Below, piece after piece: positions 17,686 to 26,286 of a stretch of 62,938 bases of DNA. Positions within the stretch are counted from its first letter, which is position 1. Each line of letters begins with the position of its first letter. The position numbers were made by a program, and so were the translations under genes. The DNA is taken from contig JAAEZQ010000019.1 of the NCBI GenBank assembly GCA_018222805.1, positions 1 to 62,938 on the forward strand, in the 5' to 3' direction. The notes under the pieces were generated by a model, which saw only the letters and a list, made by a program, of their open reading frames with translations, did no database searches and had not been told where the DNA came from. The stretch is from Vibrionaceae bacterium. Its GTDB lineage: Bacteria > Pseudomonadota > Gammaproteobacteria > Enterobacterales > Vibrionaceae.

Positions 17686-19368
17686 ATGCTTGCCAATATT
17701 AAAAAAACAGCACTAGCAACAGCAATAATTGCTACAGCTACTACAGGTTTTGCATCGGTAGCAACTGCGGCAGAACGCAGTGAACTGACTATCCACCCTA
17801 AAGAGTTTACAACGTTTGTCCGTAACTTTAACCCTTTCTTGGGTGCAACTAACCTGCACACAACAACCGACTTTATCTACGAGCCTCTTGTTGTTTTCAA
17901 CGAAATGCACGGTAACACACCAGTATTTCGTCTAGCAGAAAACTTCCAAATGGCTGACGACCTAATGAGCGTGACTTTCGATATTCGTAAGGGCGTGAAA
18001 TGGTCTGATGGTCAGGCGTTTACTGCTGATGATGTGGTTTACTCTTTCAACCTAGTAAAAGAGAAACCTGAGCTAGACCAATCAGGTATCAACTCTTGGG
18101 TTACTAGCGTAGAGAAATTGAATGACTACCAAGTTAAGTTCCGCCTAACAGAAGCAAACTCAAACGTTCCTTACGAAATTGTTAAAGTACCTGTAGTACC
18201 TAAGCATGTATGGAGCAAAGTGAAAGATCCATCAACGTTCACGAATGAAACCCCTGTAGGTACTGGCCCATTTACCGAAGTTGATACTTTCACGCCTCAG
18301 CTTTACACCCAGTGTCAAAACCCGAACTACTGGGATGCTGATAACTTAGATGTTGACTGTTTACGTGTACCACAAATCGCGAACAACGACCAATTCCTGG
18401 GCAAAATCGTAAACAGTGAAATGGACTGGACTTCTTCTTTCGTACCAGACATCGATCGTACATACGCAGCAGCTAGCCCTAGCCACCACTACTGGTATCC
18501 GCCATCAGGTACGCAAGCGTTCGTAGTAAACTTCAAAAACCCAGATGCTGCGAAAAACGAAGCACTGACCAACATAGATTTCCGTCGTGCGTTCTCTATG
18601 GCACTTGACCGTCAAACTATCATCGACATCGCTTTCTACGGCGGTGGTACGGTGAACGACTTCGCTTCAGGTCTAGGCTACGCATTCGAAGCTTGGTCTG
18701 ACGAAGCAACTCACAACAAATACAAAGGTTACAACACGTATAATGTTGAAGGTGCTAAAGAGTTGCTAACGAAAGCGGGCTTCAAAGATGTAAACAAAGA
18801 TGGCTTTGTAGACACACCATCAGGTAAGTCTTTTGAGCTTCTGATTCAATCTCCAAATGGTTGGACAGACTTTAACAACACAGTACAACTGGCTGTTGAG
18901 CAACTAGCAGAAGTTGGCATCAAAGCACGTGCTCGTACTCCAGACTTCTCGGTATACAACCAAGCAATGCTTGAAGGTACTTACGACGTAGCATACACAA
19001 ACTACTTCCACGGTGCCGATCCACATCTATACTGGAACAGCTCTTATAACTCAGAGCTACAGTCTGGCGACGGTATGCCTCGTTTCGCGATGCACTTCTA
19101 CAAAAACGAAGAACTAGACAAACTACTTAACAGCTTCTACAAAACGGCTGATAAGCAAGAACAGCTAGAAATCGCACATGGTATCCAAAAAATCATCGCG
19201 AAAGATCAAGTAACTATCCCTGTTTTGTCTGGTGCTTATATGTACCAATACAACACCAAACGCTTCACTGGTTGGTGGAACGAAGAAAATGCTAAAGGCC
19301 GTCCAAATATTTGGGCTGGTATCCCTGAGCGTCTACTGCACGTACTGGACCTAAAACCAGTTAAATAA
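17686..19368 (+). CDS. cbp: Chitin-oligosaccharide-binding periplasmic protein (SBP family 5)
   Basis: A 560-residue solute-binding protein of the peptide/oligosaccharide (DppA/OppA) family. Residues 1-29 are a signal peptide with an Ala/Thr-rich core and a likely cut at TAA|ER. It binds chitin oligosaccharides (GlcNAc)2 and longer in the periplasm and delivers them to the permeases encoded downstream. In V. cholerae the homologue also binds the ChiS periplasmic domain and represses it when no ligand is present. The good ribosome binding site, favoured codons and first-gene position suggest high expression. A structured intercistronic region follows. Confidence 0.93.
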   Translation: MLANIKKTALATAIIATATTGFASVATAAERSELTIHPKEFTTFVRNFNPFLGATNLHTTTDFIYEPLVVFNEMHGNTPVFRLAENFQMADDLMSVTFDIRKGVKWSDGQAFTADDVVYSFNLVKEKPELDQSGINSWVTSVEKLNDYQVKFRLTEANSNVPYEIVKVPVVPKHVWSKVKDPSTFTNETPVGTGPFTEVDTFTPQLYTQCQNPNYWDADNLDVDCLRVPQIANNDQFLGKIVNSEMDWTSSFVPDIDRTYAAASPSHHYWYPPSGTQAFVVNFKNPDAAKNEALTNIDFRRAFSMALDRQTIIDIAFYGGGTVNDFASGLGYAFEAWSDEATHNKYKGYNTYNVEGAKELLTKAGFKDVNKDGFVDTPSGKSFELLIQSPNGWTDFNNTVQLAVEQLAEVGIKARARTPDFSVYNQAMLEGTYDVAYTNYFHGADPHLYWNSSYNSELQSGDGMPRFAMHFYKNEELDKLLNSFYKTADKQEQLEIAHGIQKIIAKDQVTIPVLSGAYMYQYNTKRFTGWWNEENAKGRPNIWAGIPERLLHVLDLKPVK

Positions 19369-19385
19369 GTAGAAGTTCATTTCTA

Positions 19386-19480
19386 GCGGCATACACCTGT
19401 ATGCCGCCTATAAAAATCCCCTCATCACAGAACCAATTTATGGCGCTCGTCGTCAGGGGATTTCTCGCTCTAAATTTCGC
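19386..19480 (+). promoter_or_regulatory. Intercistronic hairpins between cbp and the first permease
   Basis: Within the 170-bp gap, a perfect 9-bp stem (19386-19394 with 19399-19407) is followed by a second 9-bp stem with a long loop (19414-19422 with 19455-19463, AAATCCCCT/AGGGGATTT) and a small third hairpin ending near 19488. None has a clear T run. Such structures usually lower downstream expression and protect the binding-protein mRNA, giving more binding protein than permease. That role is inferred. Confidence 0.6.
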
Positions 19481-19538
19481 TAGGAGCGACCTGTAACCAG
19501 AAACAGAAAAAAATATCTGGGTGAGTAAGGTGTAAGTT

Positions 19539-20525
19539 ATGGGTTATTTTTTAAGACGTTTGTCGTTCTATCTTGTCGCGCTCTTAGTTGCAGCGACGTT
19601 AAACTTTATTATTCCGAGAGCAATGCCTGGTGACCCAGTTACCATGATGTTTGCTAACGCTTCAGTACAGGTAACGCCAGAACGAATCGCAGCGATGAAA
19701 GAACTGCTAGGTTTTGTTGATGGTCCTATTTATATCCAATACCTGTCATACATCAAAAACATTCTGAGCTGGGAGCTCGGTACTTCAATTCAGTTCTACC
19801 CACTTTCAGTCAACTCTTTGCTTGGTAGTGCCTTTGGTTGGTCACTTTTCTTAGCCGGTACTGCGGTTGTACTTTCGTTTTCTATCGCATCTGTGCTAGG
19901 CATTTTTGCAGCATGGAAACGTGGCAGCAAATACGATGCGTTTGTTACGCCAGGTACTCTTATTATTCAAGCCATTCCACAAATGGTTATCGCAATGCTA
20001 GCACTATTTACCTTTGCGATTGGCTTGAAGTGGTTCCCATCTGGCTACGCGTACACTCCAGGTACCATTCCGGACTGGACAAACTGGGAATTCATTAAGA
20101 ATGTCGGTTACCACGCAATACTTCCTCTATTCTGTGCAACCATCGTTCAAATTGGTGGCTTCCTCGTCAACATGCGTAACAACATGATCAATTTGTTGGC
20201 TGAAGACTACATCACAATGGCTAAGGGTAAGGGGTTAAGTGAAAACCGTGTGGTATTCAATTACGCAGCACGTAACGCGTTACTTCCAAGTGTAACGGCA
20301 CTTTCAATGTCTTTGGGTATGGCAATCGGTGGTCAGCTAATCATCGAAATGATCTTCAACTATCCAGGCTTAGGCACCGTCCTACTGAATGCGATCCACG
20401 CTCGAGACTACCAAGTACTTCAAGGTCAGTTAATTATCATGACGATGTTCATGCTTTGCTTCAACCTGATGGCTGACATGCTGTACATGATTCTAGATCC
20501 TCGCTTACGTACCGGAGGCAAATAA
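19539..20525 (+). CDS. Chitin-oligosaccharide ABC transporter permease 1 (DppB-like)
   Basis: A 328-residue inner-membrane permease of the binding-protein-dependent transport family with about six helices. The N-terminal RLSFYLVALLVAATLNFIIPRAMPGDP is the DppB/OppB signature. The EAA loop that contacts the ATPase is near AKGKGLSENRVVFNYAARNALLPSV. It pairs with the next gene, whose start follows two bases after this stop. Substrate assignment comes from the operon. Confidence 0.9.
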   Translation: MGYFLRRLSFYLVALLVAATLNFIIPRAMPGDPVTMMFANASVQVTPERIAAMKELLGFVDGPIYIQYLSYIKNILSWELGTSIQFYPLSVNSLLGSAFGWSLFLAGTAVVLSFSIASVLGIFAAWKRGSKYDAFVTPGTLIIQAIPQMVIAMLALFTFAIGLKWFPSGYAYTPGTIPDWTNWEFIKNVGYHAILPLFCATIVQIGGFLVNMRNNMINLLAEDYITMAKGKGLSENRVVFNYAARNALLPSVTALSMSLGMAIGGQLIIEMIFNYPGLGTVLLNAIHARDYQVLQGQLIIMTMFMLCFNLMADMLYMILDPRLRTGGK

Positions 20526-20527
20526 TC

Positions 20528-21553
20528 ATGAAAGAACTCTTTAAACTTATTTTAGGTAACTCATTCGCACGTATTGGCCTTGGCATCGTTACCCTATTCA
20601 TTTTCGTCGCTATCGCAGCACCTTTAATTACTAAGCATGCGCCAGACAAACGCACAGGCAACCCACATGAATACCCTGGTTTTGTTGTAAAGCAAGCACA
20701 AAGCAACCCTGATGGCTGGGTTGCAAAAAATCTAGCAGATGACCGTCGAACCCTGCTTATGTCGAAAAAGGCTGACCATGTCTTAGGCACCAGCCGTATG
20801 GGCCGCGATATCTGGTCACAAGTTGCTTACGGTGCTCGCGTATCACTCGGTGTGGGCTTCGGCGCGGGAATTATTGTCTGCTTCTTAGCTACGGTTATCG
20901 GGATCTCTGCTGGGTACTTTGGCGGCAAAGTCGATGATGTTTTAAGTGCAGCCATGAACATCATGCTGGTTATTCCTCAATACCCATTGCTGTTCGTTCT
21001 CGCAGCCTTTATCGGTGAAGCTGGTCCACTCACCATAGCCTTAATTATCGCAGGAACTTCCTGGGCATGGGGGGCGCGTGTTGTCCGTTCACAAACTATG
21101 GCTCTACGCGAAAAAGAATTCGTTAAAGCAGCAGAAGTTCTGGGTGAGTCTTCATTCCGAATTATCTTTGTTGAGATTTTGCCAAACCTAATTCCTATCG
21201 TAGGTGCAAGCTTTATCGGCTCCGTCATGCTGGCCATTAACACAGAAGCCGTTATCTCATTCTTGGGATTAGGCGATGCAAACACCATCAGCTGGGGCAT
21301 CATGCTTTACAACGTTCAAACCTCGTCAGCCATGCTTATCGGTGCATGGTGGGAAGTATTAGCACCTTGTATTGCTTTGACTGTACTAGTGACTGGCCTT
21401 GCTCTACTTAACTTTGCGGTTGACGAGATTGCTAACCCTCAGCTTCGCTCTCACAAAGGTATGAAACGCTGGAAGAAACTAGCAGCAAAAGACAAGAAAG
21501 AACGTGAGCCTGAATTGGCACCACAAAATGCACTATGGAGCGGAGATAAATAA
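20528..21553 (+). CDS. Chitin-oligosaccharide ABC transporter permease 2 (DppC-like)
   Basis: A 341-residue partner permease. It has a first helix at about 15-37, a long periplasmic loop, and then five helices. The DppC-type segment VLGTSRMGRDIWSQVAYGARVSLGVG is at about residues 79-104, and the EAA loop lies in VKAAEVLGESSFRIIFVEILPNLIP. The charged C-terminal tail after residue 310 is longer than in DppC. The gene is tightly coupled to both neighbours (two-base gaps), which points to translational coupling of the transporter subunits. Confidence 0.9.
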   Translation: MKELFKLILGNSFARIGLGIVTLFIFVAIAAPLITKHAPDKRTGNPHEYPGFVVKQAQSNPDGWVAKNLADDRRTLLMSKKADHVLGTSRMGRDIWSQVAYGARVSLGVGFGAGIIVCFLATVIGISAGYFGGKVDDVLSAAMNIMLVIPQYPLLFVLAAFIGEAGPLTIALIIAGTSWAWGARVVRSQTMALREKEFVKAAEVLGESSFRIIFVEILPNLIPIVGASFIGSVMLAINTEAVISFLGLGDANTISWGIMLYNVQTSSAMLIGAWWEVLAPCIALTVLVTGLALLNFAVDEIANPQLRSHKGMKRWKKLAAKDKKEREPELAPQNALWSGDK

Positions 21554-21555
21554 TC

Positions 21556-22539
21556 ATGACTGCACCACTAATTTCTATCCGTAACCTATGCGTAGATTAC
21601 ATTACAGATGCGGGCGATGTCCGTGCTTGTAATAACGTCAGCTTTGACATTGCACCAGGCGAAGTTTTTGGTCTGGCCGGAGAATCTGGCTGTGGTAAAT
21701 CAACCGTTGCTTTCTCGCTAATGCGTCTACATAAGCCGCCAGCATTCATCTCCGGAGGCGAAGTCATCTTCAATGGTGAAAACATCCTTCAATACAGTGA
21801 TAGCCGCATGCAATCATTCCGCTGGAGTGAAATGTCAATGGTGTTTCAAAGCGCGATGAATGCACTGAACCCTGTTCTGACAATGGAAGAGCAGTTCTGC
21901 GATGTCATTATGCGCCATACCAACCTGACCCGTGAACAAGCAAAAAAACGCGCAGAAGGTTTACTGGAAATCGTCGATATTCACCCTAGCCGACTGAGTG
22001 ACTTCCCTCACCAGTTTTCTGGTGGCATGCGTCAACGCTTGGTGATTGCTATCGCTTTGGCTCTGAATCCGAAAATGATCATCATGGATGAACCAACAAC
22101 CGCACTTGATGTGGTGGTTCAACGTGAAATATTGCAAAAAATTTACGCTCTTAAAGAAGAGTTTGGCTTCTCAATTCTGTTTATTACCCACGACTTATCG
22201 TTGATGGTTGAGTTTTCCGATCGCATCGGAATCATGTACTCAGGTGAACTGATTGAAGTCGCACCTTCAAAGCAAATTTTGGAAAGTCCTTACCACCCAT
22301 ACACAAAAGGTTTGGGTAGCTCTTTCCCTCCACTAACAGGTCCAAAGACCAAACTGACGGGTATCCCGGGAAACCCTTTGAACTTGCTTGAAATACCGCA
22401 AGGTTGTCGTTTTCAGGCTCGCTGTGACCGTGTCCACGAAGCTTGCACGAAAATACCAACGCAGTTGCGTCAGATAGAGCCAAGTCGTTTCTCAAACTGC
22501 CATTTGTACGGCGAAACCATTGCTCAGGCTAAGGTTTAA
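21556..22539 (+). CDS. Chitin-oligosaccharide ABC transporter ATPase 1 (DppD-like)
   Basis: A 327-residue ATPase energising uptake. It shows Walker A G42-ESGCGKST, signature FSGGMRQR near residues 155-162, Walker B MIIMDEP and the switch histidine in ITHDLS. The C-terminal oligopeptide-type extension has four cysteines (in CRFQARC, EAC and NCHLY), a pattern linked in some relatives to an Fe-S cluster or structural metal. It forms a heterodimer with the ATPase encoded next. Confidence 0.9.
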   Translation: MTAPLISIRNLCVDYITDAGDVRACNNVSFDIAPGEVFGLAGESGCGKSTVAFSLMRLHKPPAFISGGEVIFNGENILQYSDSRMQSFRWSEMSMVFQSAMNALNPVLTMEEQFCDVIMRHTNLTREQAKKRAEGLLEIVDIHPSRLSDFPHQFSGGMRQRLVIAIALALNPKMIIMDEPTTALDVVVQREILQKIYALKEEFGFSILFITHDLSLMVEFSDRIGIMYSGELIEVAPSKQILESPYHPYTKGLGSSFPPLTGPKTKLTGIPGNPLNLLEIPQGCRFQARCDRVHEACTKIPTQLRQIEPSRFSNCHLYGETIAQAKV

Positions 22540-22587
22540 CGCCCCGAAATCACGTTAGCTACGAACAAAATTACACTGGAGAGAATT

Positions 22588-23583
22588 ATGAGCAAACAAC
22601 TCGGCGAGTTGCTGATTGAGGGTAAAAATGTCGTTAAGGACTTCCCGCTAAATAGCAATTCTATCAAGCAGTCCAAGATGCGTGCGATTAACGACGTGTC
22701 ATTCAAAATGTATAAAAGCCGCGGTTTGTCTGTTGTAGGTGAATCTGGTTCAGGTAAATCTACAACCGCAAAAATGATTGCGAAAATGTATGCCCCTTCG
22801 GGGGGCGTCATTGAATACAAAGGACGTGATATTCAAGACATTCAATCAAGACAGGATTTAATGTCTTATCGAGAAGGAGTACAAATGGTTTGGCAAGACC
22901 CGTTTGGCTCACTCAACCCGACACACAACATTTTCCACCATATTGCACGACCACTGCTTATTCATAAAAAGGTGTCACCGAGCAATAAGAAAGAACTCGA
23001 AGAACGCGTATATGACTTACTGGAACAAGTGGGTCTTATTCCGCCTAAAGAGACCGCGCAGAAGTTCCCGCACCAGCTTTCCGGTGGTCAGCGTCAGCGT
23101 GTAAACCTAGCTCGTAACATCGCTGTTGGTGCTGAAGTTGTATTGGCAGACGAACCAACCTCAATGTTAGATGTATCGATTCGAGCTGGTGTTCTTAACC
23201 TAATGGAAGAGATGAAGTTCGAGAAACAAATGTCTCTGCTTTACATCACCCACGATATCGCAACAGCACGTTATATCGCTGAAGATTTAGCAGTGATGTA
23301 CGTCGGCCACATGGTGGAATGGGGAGACACAGAAGAAATCATTCATGATCCTCAACACCCATACACCCAATTGCTGGTTTCTGCAGTACCCGATCCATCT
23401 AAATCTATTCACGAGAAACTCAAAGGAAACAAAGGAGAAATCCCACTCTGGACGCCAGAATCAGTCGGTTGTCCATTTGCGGGACGCTGTGTGCACGCAA
23501 CAGATAAATGTCGCCAACAATTACCAGGCGTTACCCAACTATCTGAAAACCACTTTGTCCGTTGTTACTTATTTGAAGACTAG
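22588..23583 (+). CDS. Chitin-oligosaccharide ABC transporter ATPase 2 (DppF-like)
   Basis: A 331-residue ATPase partner with Walker A G51-ESGSGKST, signature LSGGQRQRVNLA, Walker B VVLADEP and ITHD switch. It also carries the C-terminal cysteine motif (CPFAGRC, KC, VRCYLF). ACTGGAGAG lies before its ATG. It completes a five-part importer (binding protein, two permeases, two ATPases) made from consecutive genes. Confidence 0.9.
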   Translation: MSKQLGELLIEGKNVVKDFPLNSNSIKQSKMRAINDVSFKMYKSRGLSVVGESGSGKSTTAKMIAKMYAPSGGVIEYKGRDIQDIQSRQDLMSYREGVQMVWQDPFGSLNPTHNIFHHIARPLLIHKKVSPSNKKELEERVYDLLEQVGLIPPKETAQKFPHQLSGGQRQRVNLARNIAVGAEVVLADEPTSMLDVSIRAGVLNLMEEMKFEKQMSLLYITHDIATARYIAEDLAVMYVGHMVEWGDTEEIIHDPQHPYTQLLVSAVPDPSKSIHEKLKGNKGEIPLWTPESVGCPFAGRCVHATDKCRQQLPGVTQLSENHFVRCYLFED

Positions 23584-23645
23584 GCATAACTAGGGCTAGA
23601 TAAAACTGGCCCATTTCCAATTTTATTGTTTCGCGGAGACATGAA

Positions 23646-25382
23646 ATGCTGCTACTGACTAACCACATTGGTTATGAGCGTCTGGGGCCGAAAAAAGCGG
23701 TTATACAGACAGAACAATCACACTTGTCTTCTGATACAGCCTCGCTGGTCTGTACCAAGAGCGGTCAAACCGTTGCTACCTTTTCGGTACAGAAGCAAGG
23801 GAAAGTAGCGAACTGGCATCAGGGTAATTTTTATCTTATCGACTTTTCGTCCTTTGAGATTCCCGGCCACTATTACCTTCGCTTTGATAACGTATGTTCT
23901 TCTCAGCTAGAAATTGCTGAACATATCCTTCTGGATCGCACACTATCCGACGTTATCCATTACTTTAAATCACAGCGTTGCAGCGGCATTTTCGATCATG
24001 CAGACCATCAGGCTACGCTATTGAATTCCGAACAGACGGCCGATGTCCATGGCGGTTGGTACGATGCGTCTGGTGACGTAAGCAAATATCTGAGTCACCT
24101 TTCGTACGCAAACTACCTTAATCCTCAACAAACCCCAATGGTGGTTTGGAACATGCTGAAAGGACTTTCTCTGCTCCAAGCTAGCGAAAGTATTGCCGCA
24201 TTCACTCGCACACGCCTTATTGAAGAAGCATTATTTGGTGCAGACTTCCTTGTTCGCATGCAAAACGAGCAACGCTTCTTTTACATGACGGTATTTGATA
24301 AATGGAGCAAAGATACCGCCCAACGAGAGATTTGTGCTTTTGAAACTCAACTTGGTCACAAGTTCGAGGATTATCAAGCGGGTTTCAGACAAGGTGGCGG
24401 CGTGGCGATTGCAGCACTTGCCACTGCATCTCGTTTAGATATTCATGGTGAATTCGACCAACAGCAATACCTTAAAACGGCAGAGAATGGTTACTGGCAC
24501 TTAAAAGAGCATAACGAACAATATCTCAATGATGGTGAAGAGAATATCATCGACGAGTACTGTGCTCTGCTTGCCAGTGTTGAACTCTTTAAAACCACCA
24601 AAGAAAGCCGTTACTTGAACGAAAGTCGTTTGTGGGCTTCACGCCTGGCTGAACGTCAAATGAGTGATGATAAATTCAATCACTATTGGTCAGCCAACCA
24701 AGATGGTAGCCGCCCTTACTTCCATGCAGCGGAAGCTGGATTGCCAGTTATTGCGCTGTGTGAATACCTATCTATAGAAGACAACTCTGAGTTGGCAGCG
24801 TCCATTAAACAGTCTGTCAATCTGGCATGCGAGTTTGAATTGGGAATCACCAATAGTGTCATCAACCCATTTGGCTATCCTCGTCAATATGTCAAAGGCG
24901 TTGAAGAAGAGAAACGTGATGCATTCTTTGTCGCCCACAACAACGAATCTGGCTATTGGTGGCAAGGAGAGAATGCACGCTTGGGGTCATTAGCAACGAT
25001 GGCATACCTTGCCCAACCTTATATCGAATCCCAGGAAATACAACAACAGCTGATATGTCTCGGGCAAGATGCACTCAATTGGATCGTAGGGTTGAATCCA
25101 TACGACATGTGCATGCTCGATGGCCATGGGCGAAACAACCCAGACTACCTCCCTCAGTATGGGTTCTTTAACGCAAAAGGCGGGATCTGTAATGGCATCA
25201 CCGGCGGTTTTGAAGACGAAGATGACATCGCCTTTAATCCACCAGCACAAAAAGACGACACCCTACAAAACTGGCGTTGGGGTGAACAATGGATCCCACA
25301 TGGCGCATGGTACTTACTCGCTATCATGAGCCAAGCTCACCATCTATCACATATGGCGACAGCCAAAGAAGTTACGGAGTAA
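23646..25382 (+). CDS. Glycoside hydrolase family 9, probable exo-glucosaminidase
   Basis: A 578-residue GH9 enzyme without signal peptide, so it acts in the cytoplasm on imported sugars. An N-terminal immunoglobulin-like CelD_N domain (about 1-90) precedes the alpha6/alpha6 catalytic barrel. GGWYDASGDVSKY at about 136-148 holds the catalytic aspartates, and the C-terminal acid region is NWRWGEQW near residue 540. GH9 is usually called cellulase, but homologues in this operon from Vibrio and Photobacterium have been reported to release glucosamine or glucose from short oligomers. A role on de-acetylated chitin dimers fits the neighbouring kinase. Confidence 0.85.
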   Translation: MLLLTNHIGYERLGPKKAVIQTEQSHLSSDTASLVCTKSGQTVATFSVQKQGKVANWHQGNFYLIDFSSFEIPGHYYLRFDNVCSSQLEIAEHILLDRTLSDVIHYFKSQRCSGIFDHADHQATLLNSEQTADVHGGWYDASGDVSKYLSHLSYANYLNPQQTPMVVWNMLKGLSLLQASESIAAFTRTRLIEEALFGADFLVRMQNEQRFFYMTVFDKWSKDTAQREICAFETQLGHKFEDYQAGFRQGGGVAIAALATASRLDIHGEFDQQQYLKTAENGYWHLKEHNEQYLNDGEENIIDEYCALLASVELFKTTKESRYLNESRLWASRLAERQMSDDKFNHYWSANQDGSRPYFHAAEAGLPVIALCEYLSIEDNSELAASIKQSVNLACEFELGITNSVINPFGYPRQYVKGVEEEKRDAFFVAHNNESGYWWQGENARLGSLATMAYLAQPYIESQEIQQQLICLGQDALNWIVGLNPYDMCMLDGHGRNNPDYLPQYGFFNAKGGICNGITGGFEDEDDIAFNPPAQKDDTLQNWRWGEQWIPHGAWYLLAIMSQAHHLSHMATAKEVTE

Positions 25383-25387
25383 TCACC

Positions 25388-26278
25388 ATGGTTATGTATT
25401 TTGTCGGTATTGACGGTGGCGGTACTTCTTGCCGCGCCCGCATTAAAGATGCCGAGGGCAATTTTCTTGGTGAAGCGAAAACCGGCAGCGCCAACATCAT
25501 GCTTGGCGCTGAAGTTGCGATGGCTTCTGTCATAGAGTCAATTACATTAGCAGCTAAGCAAAGCGGATTATCTCAGCAAGACTTTTCATCTATGCATATT
25601 GGGCTAGCACTAGCTGGGGCTGAACACAAAGCGTCTTGGAATGCTTTTATGTCTCTCTCCCACCCTTTTGCCAGCATGACATTAAACACAGATGCCTATG
25701 GTGCCTGTATCGGCGCACATAATGGGCAAGACGGTGCCATCATGATTGCTGGCACCGGATCTTGCGGCATCTACCTCAAAGGGTTGGAACAGCATGTTGT
25801 CGGAGGTCGAGAGTTTCCGATCTCAGATCAAGGTAGTGGTGCAGTCATGGGGCTGCGCTTAATTCAGCAGGTCTTACTGGCGGAAGATGATATCCGAGAG
25901 AAAACACCGCTTGCCCAGCACGTTATGGCGCACTTCGAACATAACGTAGACAATGTCGTGGCTTGGTCAAAACAAGCACTACCTCGTGATTACGGTCAGT
26001 TTTCTCCGGCTATTTTCCAGCATGCACAACAAGGCGATGCGCTCGCTATTGAAATGTTAAAACAGACTGCTGCGGATATAGAAACGTTTCTCATGGCACT
26101 TAACAGGCGTGGAGCGACCCGTATTTGTTTAATGGGAGGCATTGCTGAACGCATTCTCCACTGGCTATCTCCGCCCGTTCAAAAATGGATAGTTGAACCT
26201 CAGTTTGATGCGATTGAAGGCGCCATCATGTTCGCTGGAAAGCCGGAACATAATCTTTACTCGTTATCGGTAGAATAG
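25388..26278 (+). CDS. gspK: Glucosamine/N-acetylglucosamine kinase (BadF/BcrA ATPase family)
   Basis: A 296-residue sugar kinase of the ASKHA fold. The phosphate-1 loop is GIDGGGTSCRA at about residues 7-17, phosphate-2 is MIAGTGSCG near 118-126, and the adenosine motif is LMGGIAER near 254-261. The V. cholerae gene at this position encodes a kinase reported to be specific for glucosamine (GspK). I chose the ATG at 25388, which has ACGGAG eight bases upstream inside the end of the GH9 gene. The longer frame from 25289 would overlap that gene by 94 bases. Confidence 0.85.
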   Translation: MVMYFVGIDGGGTSCRARIKDAEGNFLGEAKTGSANIMLGAEVAMASVIESITLAAKQSGLSQQDFSSMHIGLALAGAEHKASWNAFMSLSHPFASMTLNTDAYGACIGAHNGQDGAIMIAGTGSCGIYLKGLEQHVVGGREFPISDQGSGAVMGLRLIQQVLLAEDDIREKTPLAQHVMAHFEHNVDNVVAWSKQALPRDYGQFSPAIFQHAQQGDALAIEMLKQTAADIETFLMALNRRGATRICLMGGIAERILHWLSPPVQKWIVEPQFDAIEGAIMFAGKPEHNLYSLSVE

Positions 26279-26286
26279 GAGGAGAT

